From contig OX438751.1 in the NCBI GenBank assembly GCA_949316235.1, positions 16,244,801 through 16,308,800 on the forward strand: 64,000 nt of DNA. Reading direction: 5' to 3'. The notes beneath the pieces were generated by a model, which was not told where the DNA came from, searched no databases, and saw only the letters and a list, made by a program, of their open reading frames with translations. The translations under genes were made by a program, and so were the position numbers. Shown in pieces: positions 11,546 to 22,814 of this stretch (position 1 is its first letter; every line of letters starts with the position of its first letter). The stretch is from Oegoconia quadripuncta (taxonomy: Eukaryota > Arthropoda > Insecta > Lepidoptera > Autostichidae).

Positions 11546-12914
11546 CGATATTAGTTTACTTTTCCTCTCCAACTTACTTTATTAGTTATCCACCCGCGAT
11601 AGCTGCCGCTGATAGTTTTCAAGTTATTGAGAAGCCAAGAAGACGCAGAAAGTGTGCTAGATAAACTTGATCTTTCTTATTGCCCCACAAAATATTAATA
11701 TACCAACATAGGAGTATGTACTTGGTATAATGTTGGCAAAACTATCGGCCTCAACGGTCGAAGTTTTCTCGTATAATCAATAAAAGTGGGGTAAGAAAAT
11801 TGTACTTTGATGATTTTATCAAATGATACTGGTATGATAATCGCATAAGCTGCCGTCAATTTTGGTTTCCTGTATAGCTTAGCCGAAAATAGGTCAAGGA
11901 CAATTTATGTCATTGAGGTAAACGAAGCAAATTAACGGTAATTTTAAGCATTTTTAATTAATAATTTGTGAAATATGAGCATTTTCAGGTAAACCAGATG
12001 AGAAATTTACAAAGGCAATAATAAGTGTTTATTGTTATATAAACACTTTGAGTCCTACCACCAAAACCTTAAATAAGGTGAACACTGGTGTGTATTTTTT
12101 GTGGTGAGTCAGTGTTGAGTTAGATGAAATTAGAAGTAATAGGAACGTAACAATGAACAAATAAATCTGATTCGATGAACGAGTTAATGCTCTCAACCAT
12201 GCTTGTGTAATAGAGAAAAATTCGGCAGAGGGGTTGTAAGACAAGAGGAATAATAAGCGGGTGAGTTATTAACATAGATGCAAATGCGTCGTTATGCTGC
12301 AATAGCACGCGCGGGGCCGCCGGAGGGTTCGCAGCATGTGGCGCTAACTCCCACACCACTCCCGTAATAAAGTTCACCAACTTTTCGAAACAATGCTATC
12401 TCCTAGTAAACAGTAAGAAACACGCCCAGTACCTACTCTCCTTCTGTTTTCACCGTATAAACTTCCACATACTGATACAAGGTAGAAACAACATCTATTT
12501 TGGCAGTAGGTAATGTATTAGGTACAGACAGACCAGTGTTGTGAAATTGGTTTTCGTAGCGTAATTGGAAAAACACAACATTTTAAGGAATCACCTTCGT
12601 GTTTGTCCATTTGTCTCTCAGTGAGTCTGTCATAGTCATTTGAAGTATACAAGTATATCATTGATAAAATATACATTTAGATGTACAAACTGGTGGCCCA
12701 GTGGTGGTGGTATTGCCTTGATCTAAAAAAAAATAGATTATAAAGGTGTCCATGAAAGCTTAATTGCTATACCTATATACTTTGTAGGTATACAATTTTA
12801 TCGAAATTAAAAATAAATTATTGTCTCTCAGCTAATCTGTCGTGTTGCTCAGAAATGTTGAAAAAAGAAAAAATATAAATGCGAGAAAAGTGGTGATTAC
12901 CTTTTCATTACCAT
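11546..12914. other. non-coding, no recognised feature
   Basis: Nothing nameable was seen. A second GC-richer patch at 12305-12365 has no motif I can support. Confidence 0.35.
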
Positions 12915-12980
12915 CTTTTTTTATGCACACTGGGTTAGGTTGCCCTCAAACACACCTGATATTAACTGCAGAAGAGGTCG
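12915..12980 (-). repeat. SINE type 2 tail fragment
   Basis: On the plus strand the order is poly(T), atgcacactgggttaggttg, ccctcaa and cacacctgatattaactgca. This is the reverse complement of the tail of the copy at 33647-33976, with several substitutions. It is a 5'-truncated old copy. Confidence 0.55.
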
Positions 12981-14119
12981 ACCTATTTTTAGAACTGCAT
13001 CACAAAGTACGTATACCTAACCCTTTCTATTTGTTACCGCATTAGAGCAACTTATACTCATACATATTACTCGAAAGTCAAATTTCACTTACCCGTTGTT
13101 TTAAATTAACCCAGTGTACCTATATCCTTGTGAAAAACAATTAAAGTAAGGTTAACATAATATAATGTTACATACGTATACATAATAACACAATGCACGT
13201 GTGCTTCTCAGTATTTTCATCGCTTCAACATTCATAGAAATCATAGTTTGATGAGAAAAACTACCAAATGATTACTGTGTTTTGCTCAGTCAAAATATAT
13301 CCGGAAACATAAAAATCTAGTCTCCTTTGTTAGGCTTCGGAAACGATGACGGCCAAATCCCCGATAGACTAAAAACAGGTCAGGCGGCTTTCCTTTGACA
13401 ACAACAGCTTTGTTAGGAAGGATTTTATTGGCACAAATATTGTCCAAGTCGAGCTGCGCCGCACACTCTTCGTGATTTACCGAGCTGTTTACGAGAGCCT
13501 TCCTACTCCCAACTACCAACATTTTTACAACGCTGTTCGCCCGAATCAGATATTTCATACAACACAAATCATGTTAACTATATTTTTATGAAAATTTTCA
13601 ACATCAGTTAGAAAGTTATGTTGACGTTATTTTACGAATGCTGATCCATATAAATGCTCTTAAATTTTATTTGTTAGAAATGGTTTTGTGAACTGTACAA
13701 AATATCTACTAAGTAGGTATTTATAATAGTTATGTGTGACGTTACATCAACACATACTTACATAATGCAAATATTGATGTCTATAATATAAAGTCTGTAA
13801 AAGTAAGAGACTGATTTACTTACCGATAAAATAAAATTGAGCGTCGATCATTTATTCTTAATATGTTGTATAAAGTAACAAAGACTGGTGTCTCGCCATA
13901 TCTGGTTGAGTGACTCCATGAGGTCTTTTAAATGATTACGGACCCATTTTTCGGACATCAATTTTCTAAGTATTTTTTGTCTGTGACTTTATTCTTCATA
14001 AAGACCGTTGGCAAAGATAATAACAATTTGCAAGAATTTGGTATTCAACAATAAAAATAGCCCTTAAGCCATTGAAACATTAACGGAGTTTCCGCGTTAA
14101 CTTTTTGTATAAGTAGAAA
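12981..14119. other. non-coding, with an unrecognised reading frame
   Basis: A 93-codon frame on the minus strand (13286-13567) includes KILPNKAVVVKGKPPDLFLV and is less AT-biased than its surroundings. I do not recognise a domain and see no clear splice sites or start context. It may be a decayed element or a chance frame. Confidence 0.25.
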
Positions 14120-14215
14120 AGTTGCGGAGGCATTTTCCAATCTCAGGGCGAGGGCGAGAGTGTAGCTTGTCATTATGGCGCCGCCGCCCGCGCTCAGCCC
14201 CGTCAGGGAAAACAA
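14120..14215. other. GC-rich island with an ATGGC motif
   Basis: The block gtcattatggcgccgccgcc is followed by cgcgctcagccccgtcaggg. ATGGC is the complement of the GCCAT core bound by Pho/YY1 proteins, but a single match is weak. Possible regulatory DNA. Confidence 0.25.
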
Positions 14216-14975
14216 TCTCACCTAGCTGTTGTGTCAACGACATCCAACAGTATCTATATCAATTATACAATTCATATTATCTCGGACTGCGCAGGGTATT
14301 TATTTATTTCGGTAGCTGAACTCGCAATATTACAAGCAAAGTGAACTTCAAGAGAATTAATTCAAAATACTTATGCATATCTCCTGTAAAAATGTTGTAT
14401 TCATCTCCCCTTTAGAAATTCAAACACTAAAACGTTATCGAGATTATGTTGGATTAAGGGAAAGGGAGCCAAAGTAAACGAACTTATCCCATTAGTGAGC
14501 CTATTTCAAGACGCAATAAATTAAAGCCAAACATTAAGGATGCGCTGAAATCCGATCCAAGGTAAGTAGTTAATAGTAGATAACTTTAATGGAGATATGT
14601 TTGTCAGGATTTTACCATTATAGTGAAAGATTTTCTGATAATGGTAGAGATATAGTATATAATCACAATAAATAAATAAAATAAAAATAGTTTATTTCAG
14701 GATTAGACCCATATTTTGGTTAGTAACTTAAAAATAAATAGGAGTAAGTTAGTATCTTAAATCTATAATAACTGTGAACAGAAGGGACCATACGACTGCT
14801 GCGGCACAATCAGCACTATTTGGATGTGTGCAAGCGTATCCAGTGCCGCAACAACAGTACAATATAAACTTCTTTAGCCTATGGCGTCCAACCGAAAATA
14901 ACTTTCATTCCATTATCACAATTGTAATAATTGGGTGTCCATGAATCTTTAGCAACAATTACCATATTGAAAAAA

Positions 14976-15245
14976 TATAAATAAATATCCTTGAACATAC
15001 ACATAGCGCCATCTGGTTCCACTTTAAGTAACTATGGGCTTGTTTTGTGGATACCAGATGGTTGATATACTACATAAATACTTTTTTTTTGTAGATAAAT
15101 ACTTATTATAAATGAAAACATCCATATGCTATGGAATACACGTGTCAGTATTCATCATACAAACATATGGCCCTTGCGGGATTCGAACCCGCGACCTTTT
15201 GGTATGGTGGTCAGAGTTTCAAACCACTACACCAAACAGGTCGAC
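14976..15245 (-). mobile_element. tRNA-derived SINE, type 1, nearly complete
   Basis: On the minus strand the order is gtcgacctgtttggtgtagt (A box region), gcgggttcgaatcccgc (B box region), a body with tttgtatgatgaatactgac and catctggtatccac, and a tail of agatggcgctatgtgtatgt followed by aaggatattt. It matches the copy at 1003-1290 from head to tail, with point differences. Confidence 0.8.
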
Positions 15246-15419
15246 AAAAATAAGACACGACTCATGAATAATCACCAATTAGCAAGTACCCCTGATCCCG
15301 TAAATCTGGGTAACGGATTCGGTCAACAAAGCTAAAAATTATCCAATATTGAATAAAATCGAAGATTAATATAATTTGTACTTGCTTTTATCCCGTTCTA
15401 ATTTTTTCTCTACCCAAAG

Positions 15420-15552
15420 GTTGTCTGGTAGAAATCGCTTAATAGCGATAAGACCGCCTGGTTGTACAGTTATTATTTTTTTGAAGCTTTATTCATGAAG
15501 TGCATTGTAGATTTTTTTTTGTACAATAAAGTGTACTTGATTGATTGATTGT
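15420..15552 (+). mobile_element. LINE 3' end with conserved stem-loop
   Basis: The sequence runs from ctggtagaa through a stem-loop (atcgct, loop taat, agcgat; 15434-15449), then aagaccgcc, to an AATAAA signal in gtacaataaagtg and a terminal TTGA repeat (gattgattgatt). The same arrangement, in opposite orientation, is at 54095-54240. The hairpin followed by a short terminal repeat is typical of non-LTR elements whose reverse transcriptase recognises its own 3' UTR. I associate it with RTE-like elements but cannot confirm the clade. Confidence 0.6.
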
Positions 15553-15944
15553 AAGAGTGACAATTTTGAAAGACTTATATTTTTTGTGATCAGGTTTATT
15601 GCAAAATTGTAAATAACTTATACCTACCTCTTCAGATTCGATTTTGCTGAGGCCTAACAAAATGTAGGCATTTGCTATAATTACAATGTAAATTGATTTA
15701 GAGATCAAATTTCTCCAGACACGTGAATAGAGAGCACCAAATAACATTGTGGTTGAAGAGTCAATACCAAAAAAACAACAATAAAATCTCCGATCGTGGC
15801 GCCAATCGCAATTTACGATGACTTTAAGGTAAATAGCGATTTTTTTGAGTGTTCTCTCACATCAATGTAAGTTACCAGTGAGGACTCATGACGTTGAAAC
15901 GTGGTATCTCACTATGGGCCTCATAAGAGTGTTCAAAGCCACGC
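15553..15944. other. non-coding, no recognised feature
   Basis: AT-rich DNA between two LINE fragments. The 84-codon minus frame at 15493-15747 partly overlaps the LINE tail and has no recognisable domain. Confidence 0.4.
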
Positions 15945-16245
15945 AGCGAGCCATGGAGAGGGCTATGCTCGGCATTTCATTATCGTGTTCGAATCAGGAA
16001 TGAAGAATCCGTAGGTGAACGAAGGTCACTGACATAGCCCAGCGGATTAGCAAGTTAAAGAGGCAGTGGGCATGGGCACATAGCTCGAAGAAGTGATGGT
16101 CGGTGGGGCATTAAAGGTGGACAGACGACCTGATAAAAGTCGCGGGAAGTCGCTGAATGCAGGTCGCTTCCATCCGGTCACTGTGGAATTCCATGGCGGA
16201 GGCCTAAGTTCAGCAGTGGACGTCCCTGGCCAATATGATGATAAA
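15945..16245 (+). pseudogene. decayed RTE-type LINE ORF C-terminus
   Basis: Translated across frame changes, the plus strand gives MERAMLGI-like sequence, then RIRNE, LTDIAQRI-like, KRQWAWAHSSK-like, and later GRWGIKGGQTT-like residues. It ends with the block cctaagttcagcagtggacg tccctggccaatatgatgat. This order is the C-terminal end of RTE polyproteins found widely in insects. Frame breaks and stops show it is dead. A second copy is at 34965-35170, and end-only copies are at 22815, 38805, 47085 and 58461. Confidence 0.7.
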
Positions 16246-16310
16246 AAAAGAAAAAACATACTCGCTAGCTACTAAATCCTGACCAGTCAAGTTTTCATGT
16301 TTTATATTAT

Positions 16311-16470
16311 AACTAGCCTTCCGCCCGCGGCTCCATCCGCGTGGAATAAGTCTATCGTCCCGCATGATTTATTTGAAATTCGGGATAAAAAGTACCCTAT
16401 ATGTTAATCACGGGCATACTCCATCTCTTTACCTTTCATCGAAATCCCTTCGGGCGCCAAAGCGTAATTG
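16311..16470 (-). mobile_element. Helitron-like element, 3' part
   Basis: Read on the minus strand, this ends in the GC-rich terminal block tccacgcggatggagccgcg, then ggcggaaggCTAG followed by T (CTAG at 16313-16316). That is the canonical 3' end of Helitrons and of the small non-autonomous Helitron-like repeats common in Lepidoptera. The 5' end is not clear. Confidence 0.5.
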
Positions 16471-18299
16471 AAGAACAAACATCTAAACTTTCGTATTTAA
16501 AATATTATAGGGATACATGACTTCTATATAACACAGGAGTTCCAGTCGGTAAAATTGATTTTTAATAACAGACTCATCATGATTTATTTGGCAATTGCTC
16601 TCAGGAGTCTTAGCATGGCTATAAAAATCTAAAAAATATCTGCCCGAATTACCATACTTATTTAGTTAGAGCTTTCTAAATGAGAGTAGAAAGTGTGCTA
16701 ATCCTTTTATCTAAACGTAGCACGCGGTGGGGCTGGGTGTGCACCTATAGCGGTATAGCTAGCGGTCTAGTATTGTGCCACACGGCGCGGCGCGGGCGGG
16801 GTTCGCACCTGTTCAGCCACAGTCGAGCTAAAGTCGACTGTAATCTTCCCCTTTTTTTATCATCACGTCTCAGCCGCTTAATTAACGAACGACTTGCTTT
16901 GCCAACTTTTAACGCTACCTGTGTAATTTGCGGCTGGGATTTAGCTAAAAGGGTTGATTACGTAAGGTAAACATCCATCAAAAAGCGGTAGGATTACATT
17001 GCGGAATGTGTTAAGTGAAAAATGAAATAAATATATAGATATTTAGTTAAAATCGTGAGTTAAAATACAAAACAAGATCCTTCTTAATCACGGTACGATA
17101 AGGAAGGTACATTAAAAAGGTCTGGCGTGACAACAAATCTAAAGGAAAAATCTCCGCCTCTGAGAGCCCAGCGGTGATAAACGAGAAAAACTTTGGAACT
17201 AAATGGAGCATTCGAGACGGCGGAGCGCTGCTCTCGCAGAATAATACTTCTCTCGAAGAAATAACACTTATAGTCTGCGAGGCTTAAAATCAAATGTCTA
17301 TGTTCTCTTTCCGAGTTTCAGGCAACCGTAGCAATGTATCTAGAGCTATTGAAATAAACAATGTCAATGCTTAAGTCAAATGTTTAAAATCGATATTTTA
17401 ACAAAACCTTAAAATTATGGGTAAGGGTATGTACAAAATTAGATTCCAAGCTTTCAAGTCATTTTCATGAGTTAGTTATGTAGTTTATGCGTTGGATACA
17501 CGTATGAGTTTGTATGATCGTAAAATGAAACGGTAGCTAGATGTCAATTTAATAAATGAGTTCTTATAGAGATACCCTGTGTTCTACTTTGAAATGAGTT
17601 GAATTTGAAATGAAGTGCGTAGACATTTTGGAGAGATAAACTCCATCAAAGCAACAAATGCGTTGATTAATGTAAAACATTAACAACAACTTTCCCGTCG
17701 AAATAATTGCTACAGAAATTTTATGTCGACGCCGACGACGGGTGAGCGGGAGAGCAAGGGCAGATTACACCAATTTACATTAATACGAGTTTTCCGGCGG
17801 TGAGGTGGCGCGGGAGTGACGAAGCAGTGTTTCGGCGCGACACGGTCAACCGACGGCGAGTGTGTTGGCCCGGTCCATCCAAATCACATGTCCCTTGAGA
17901 ACGCCCACCTCGCAACACCACAGAATTATGTTATATGAAATTAATTGTCGCGCCGCGTCAGTCCACGGACTACCGAATTACCTTGCAAAATAAGGGGTGC
18001 TAAGTTGGTTTGTTGCTGCAAACTTTCCTAATATGATTAATTTTAGTGTATAAACTTCCATAAACGGGTGAAAATTTGAGTAAGTCCGTAACTACTGGCT
18101 AGCGTTAAAATTCTGGTTTAGGGGCTACTAATGTTTTCTTTTATACATTAATGTACAGCATATCATTTATAATAAAGCGATAATAAACTGAAACGAAGCG
18201 ATGTAAGAATATAATTTACTTTCTTTGTGGATTGATATGGTTGTACGATTAAACGAGAGAACTAAATAAAGTGCAGACGGCTCTATTGTGTGTAGATAC
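16471..18299. other. non-coding, GC-rich patches
   Basis: GC-rich patches lie at 16710-16830 and 17735-17900. A 96-codon frame at 16680-16970 crosses the first patch without a recognisable domain. Possible cis-regulatory DNA; no exon is supported. Confidence 0.3.
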
Positions 18300-18420
18300 C
18301 TATGTGATCAGTGGCGTGTTAGCGATAGCATCGGGTAGGAGTGGCGGCGATCGGCACGTGCGGCGAGTCGAGTGCAGCGGCTGTGTCAGCGAGCCCGGAC
18401 TGAATGGCGTTGCGGAGCGG
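18300..18420 (+). promoter_or_regulatory. candidate promoter and short first coding exon
   Basis: A possible initiator (gatcagtgg, about 18306-18314) is followed by a GC-rich leader with an E-box cacgtg (18355-18360). An ATG at 18404 opens M-A-L-R-S, and after one further base a consensus splice donor reads gcg|gtaagag (intron from 18420). This is the layout of a 5' UTR exon ending just after the start codon. No downstream exon is identified, and it runs opposite to the mib1 exon. It could be chance in a GC-rich island. Confidence 0.25.
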
Positions 18421-19854
18421 TAAGAGCCCACAGCCCACGTCAATTATGTTCGATTGACAACTTAACCGCCACTACTTCTAACACAATACACTGTCAATTC
18501 ATACTGCACCTCAAAGAGTCAATATCGGAAGGTACGACAGGCGATTCGATATCAAAATATTAACGAGCTTAAAAGACATGCCGTTTTTGTAGTACATTAT
18601 GGATGCAAAGATTAGCTATTGGACAGTCTGACGCTTAATGGGTTTGATGATGAAGGCAGTAGTATAGTAAGATTTCAGCAATGGCTACTTACGTAATATA
18701 CAAGTAACAGAGAACGCAAAAGAAGTACTGCTACGAGTAAGGCCCAATATCGAAAGTTTTTTCACTCATTCGTCGCTCATACGGCACATGGTAGAAGACA
18801 CAGACGTTAACTAATGAAATCGCCCGAGGAATTGTAAAATCCCAATACATACACAAACTTTTGGATACGAGTGCAAATACCAATTCAGGGATGAGAAAAG
18901 AACATTTATAGCATTTATAGTAACACTTACGTCAGCTGGGACTTATAAGACGTAAGACGGATATAACGAAACATCAAGGGCTCCTAGTTTGAAATGCATA
19001 ACAACTATTTCATGGATTAACTATATGTAAAAATGCCAAAATCAACAACTTTCAATAATTTTGCAACCAAATATAATGTCAAAGGTAGAAACAATCACAA
19101 AAAGTCTATATTCCCTTGTCCGTAGTCATAGATAACTGGATTTGTTTTATTCTGAAAAAGTGCTATGGACCAATTTTCATTGATGTTCATGTTCCGTAAA
19201 ACGCTGTGGAAAAAAATCTTTTATGTTCGTTTATGAAAACAAATTTCACTCAGAGGGCAATATCATAATGGAGCCGCGTGGCTTTGGATATGAGTAGCTG
19301 CATTACATTCACATAGGACGCCGGTGGCTGGTGCTAACCGCCACTGGATAGCTTTCTATTACTATCTGAGGGGAAAAGGGGAGTTACTTAGCGCTAATTC
19401 GCTTGTGCAATGTCACACTTCCAGCTTATAAACTTATACAAGTATAGGTAGATAGAAAGAAGTTATCCATAACAATTAAAAGTTCTAACTATTGTTTTCT
19501 GATGTCTGATGACAGTTAAAGCTGAGTCAATACGATGTACGTTTGGCTCAATCAATTTTGGGTAAACCTGGATAAATAGCGGCCACATTATTGTGTAATA
19601 TGTTTGTATTTCCTCATCAGTGAATCTTGGTCAGGGTACGATGGGACTGCCATGTCTAGAAGGACACAAGTCCCTAAATTAAATAATGATTAAAAAAAAA
19701 CTATTGTTCACTTTATAAGTTACTTTCGTTTAAGAGGAAGTTTGAGAAAAAAATAGTTTTCTATTTACTTACCCATAAATACCTAGTCTTACCCTTAAAT
19801 ATATAGTTACAAGTAAATCACTGGTTTTTTGCGCACTGCCACAGAAATGAGGGT
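18421..19854. other. non-coding, no recognised feature
   Basis: Nothing nameable on either strand. If the candidate exon at 18404-18419 is real, this would be its first intron. Confidence 0.35.
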
Positions 19855-20080
19855 TATGTTTTTCGAGTGTATAGATAGATTTGGGTGAAATTTGGTTGGT
19901 TAGACAGATTAGGACCTGAATTAAAATATAGGCTGCGTTTCATCCCGGATAAGTGCCAGATTCCTGTATATATATTCCTGAGGTATCATTAGTGTGATTG
20001 CTTTTGAATCATAGAGTGACGCTTTTGATAGTAGAACTAATTCCAGCGAAGCGGACGAAGTCGCGGGTAACAGTTAGTAC
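19855..20080 (+). mobile_element. decayed Helitron-like element
   Basis: The 3' end gcgaagcggacgaagtcgcg followed by ggtaacagTTAG and T (20046-20077) is the lepidopteran Helitron-like terminal block, with the usual CTAG mutated to TTAG. About 150 bases upstream, atttgggtgaaatttggttg and a 'catcccggataag' stretch match internal parts of the intact copy at 52401-52618. The 5' terminus is not identifiable. Confidence 0.5.
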
Positions 20081-20394
20081 AACATATGCTGCCGGGTTTT
20101 TGGTTTTCAAACTTATATTGTTAGTCTACGAGTATTACATATATTTTTACAATAGTTTGTGTTATTGTACATATAACAGCAAAAAAAAAATTAGACGCTT
20201 ATTCATTTATTCCCATTGACATTGATACCATCCTTGAAATGTGTTATGGCCACTTATTGATAAAAAAACGCACTTTCTCTATGGAAATCTTTGCCACTGC
20301 CACTCTTATGGTAGGACAATATTTAGAGCACGCCACACCCTCTAAAGGATAACATAAATCATAATCAAGCGGATTAAAATCGACACTATTTGTA

Positions 20395-20965
20395 CCAATG
20401 ATAAAATACCAAAAGGGCAAGTACGGAACCCTACACTGCGCGCGGCCCGATACACACTTGGACGGTTTTTAGATTTGGGGATCCGTTTGAGAAATATTAA
20501 CCTTTAAAGTGCTAATTTTTGCCGGGTTTGTTTGTAAACGCTTTATTGTACAAAAAGGCAATACATTAAATTTACATTGATAAAGAACGTGTCCCGGCTA
20601 TTTTTGGACAAATGAAAAAATTCACTACTACTACGTATTACTATATATACTATATATGTATAACGAAGTTAAAAGGAAAACTATCAAAGCTATGTAGGCT
20701 TTAATAGTTCATGAGTAATAGTCGAGAAACTTATAAAATGTATTTAACGTTGAAAATTGTTAGGTATTAATATTGGCCGGTTTACTGTGAACTCAATTAA
20801 TATGTTCATTTTATCAAACAACAAACAGCCTCCTACTAAGTCCGCATATTGTGACGGGCAACTAACGAACCCTACACTGTGCGTGGGCCAAAACGCATTT
20901 AGTCAGTTTTATTTTTCTAATGTAACAGTATGTACGGCCAGATTTAAGACTTATCGGCCAAAAAC
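20395..20965 (+). repeat. abundant interspersed repeat, rearranged copy
   Basis: The blocks here match the copy at 62010-62485 but in a different order. gtacggaaccctacactgcg (20423) comes first, then gggatccgtttgagaaatat (about 20478) ending in aaagtgctaatttttg. A short LINE tail follows (20525-20590), then gagtaatagtcgag (20712) and ctaagtccgcatattgtgac (20836), and gaaccctacactgtgcgtgg again. This suggests two partial copies head to tail with a later LINE insertion. The class of the repeat is uncertain. Confidence 0.6.
20525..20590 (-). mobile_element. LINE 3' tail inserted in another repeat
   Basis: On the minus strand: atgtattgcctttttgtaca, then AATAAAGCG and a CAAA-type terminal repeat. 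It matches the tail at 54095-54175 closely over about 60 bases. It is severely 5'-truncated and lies between the two halves of the surrounding repeat. Confidence 0.6.
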
Positions 20966-21521
20966 TGCCTTCATAGCATAATTACTTTAAAATTTACTGA
21001 TTGAAGTATTGTTTGTAACAATTAATTGGTTTGAACTGCCATATTATATTAATTTTAATGACATAATCAACTGTAAACTATTTGAGATATGTCGATAATA
21101 TTACATTATTATTCATCATGATCATCATTATTATTACTAAAACAAAATTAAAGCAACGCCATTTAATGGAATACATTACTAAGTTCTCGGTTAAGGCTAC
21201 TAAAAAGCCCTTGCTACGGTGACTTTACAGGAAGCAAAATAGGCAAATACAGAGACCGTTGAAGTGATTTCATTTGAACAAAGTTTCTCTATCAACGAAA
21301 TTCAGAGTGTAATTTGCGAGCAGGGGAAAGTTTCACCTTATCACAGAATTCCACGTGGAGTGTTTTGTCGAATTTCCTAATTTTATTCACTGACTGAAGG
21401 AAGTTTTTTGGCATCATTTAATATGATGTAGCTCCGCAGAATTTTGCAGAAGGCATGGCGGAAAGTTATATTACAGTATTACCTACTCGGAATAGGTAAA
21501 TTTTAATAAACAGCAAAAATA
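20966..21521. other. non-coding, no recognised feature
   Basis: AT-rich DNA with short ATT/ATC-rich simple sequence near 21105-21140. Confidence 0.4.
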
Positions 21522-21854
21522 CAGACCAGATCGAATAGCAAGATTGAATGAGAGCTAAAACGTGAAAAAGGAAAAGTCATGCTCCACTGGTTCGGACATT
21601 TCAAGCGAATGGATGAACAATGAAAAATTATTATGCAGGTACAAATGTTACAGGCTCTGTGTAAAACATAATCCAAAAGGGTTAGAGTAACATATTAGAT
21701 AGTATATGAGCGTAGTATAGACTAGGACGAATAGCAAGATTAAATGAGAAATAAAACGCAAAAAAAGTTAAATGTCGCGCTCGGGTGGTTCAGACATTTG
21801 GAGCAAATGGACAATAAAAAAATATTATACATGGTTGAAATGTGCCAGGCTATT
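21522..21854 (+). pseudogene. two tandem decayed LINE ORF fragments
   Basis: Copy A (21522-21656) and copy B (21719-21854) share gaatagcaagatt, a stretch encoding WFGHFKRMDEQ (copy A) or WFRHLEQMDN (copy B), and a closing atgttacaggct or atgtgccaggct. The motif WFGHxxRMDE is familiar from RTE-type and related LINE C-termini. Copies are offset by about 197 bases and have drifted considerably. The 124-codon frame 21772-22146 begins inside copy B and is not a gene. Confidence 0.5.
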
Positions 21855-21906
21855 TCTAAAAAGAAATGAAAAAGGGTTACAAAATGATATTTTATACTTT
21901 AAGATC

Positions 21907-22051
21907 GATTTAAATAAGATAGAATTGTTAGATTCTTTAATCTTAACACGTTCATTGACACAAGTCGCCTTTCGATGTTATAAGAATAAAATTTATATTG
22001 TGTCTGGTACAGAATCCCTGAACGTGTTAACAATTCTATCTAATCTAAATC
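21907..22051. repeat. asymmetric inverted repeat (hairpin)
   Basis: The right arm (22019-22051, tgaacgtgttaacaattcta then tctaatctaaatc) pairs with the left arm (21907-21954) with two mismatches, except that the left arm carries an extra 15 bases (gattctttaatctta, 21931-21945). The spacer is about 64 bases. The extra block is itself partly self-complementary. Probably a small inverted-repeat transposon remnant; family unknown. Confidence 0.5.
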
Positions 22052-22385
22052 ACTCTTTAGTTATTTGCTTTCAAAAAATTGAAAACTACCATAACACGGA
22101 AGCTACGTATATGCAAAAGGCTTTTATAAAATTTGTAACTAATTAGATTAGAGACCATCATGCCCCGCTCGGCGATATTAATTTTTTTTTCGAACGGCAA
22201 ATTATATTACTTATTTAAGAGGATTTATTCCGGACGGTATTCCATACAAACTTTAAGTTAAAATTTCTCTTAGTGAATAAACCGATTATAATGAAACTTT
22301 ATAACCATATAGATACTATTAACCGTAGATCTAAAAAGTTAGTAGAGAATATTTTCGAAAAACTTCGGCTTCCCACAAATACATA

Positions 22386-22442
22386 AAGTCACGCCAGTTT
22401 CCCGTAGGTATAGGCAGAGATCACAGACTTCCACTTGCTACA
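22386..22442. repeat. short interspersed repeat, copy 1
   Basis: The stretch tcacgccagtttcccgtagg, then ataggcagagatcac and acttccacttgctac, recurs at 28086-28141 with few changes. I recognise the 'tttcccgtaggggtaggcagagac' style motif from lepidopteran genomes but do not know its element. Confidence 0.6.
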
Positions 22443-22519
22443 ATCCCGACACACCACTTTTGCTTCATTTTTCATAAGATAGAAATTTCGAATTTAAATT
22501 CTTTTAAATTCGATATTTT

Positions 22520-22768
22520 GAAAATAATAATAATAATAATAAATATTTCGGACACTTACACCAATCATCTAGTCCCAAACTAAGCAAAGCTTGTGCTATG
22601 GATACTAGATAACGGATACACATACATAAATATTTATATAAACATCCAAGACTCGGGAATAAATGTTCGTATTCATCACACAAACATTTACCCCTCGCGG
22701 GATTCGAACCCGCAACCGTTGGTTTCGCTGATAGGGTCACTATCCACTACACCAATCGGTCGTCAAAT
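22520..22768 (-). mobile_element. tRNA-derived SINE, related subfamily
   Basis: On the minus strand the head has gacgaccgattggtgtagtg and a B box in gcgggttcgaatcccgcg. The body keeps tttgtgtgatgaatacgaac, but the tail differs from the other copies: it reads agcacaagctttgcttagtt, then tgggactagatgattggtgt and an ATT repeat. The shared head and changed tail show a second subfamily. Confidence 0.75.
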
Positions 22769-22814
22769 GTTATCTATTAACTTTTTAAATCGATATATCT
22801 TACTTATTCCTGAT

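Noticed and set aside
11317..11664. A 115-codon Pro/Arg-rich protein
   Set aside because: Low-complexity translation of a GC-rich island. The opposite strand is equally open.
21772..22146. A 124-codon gene
   Set aside because: It starts in a LINE fragment and runs through an inverted repeat. No domain and AT-biased codons.
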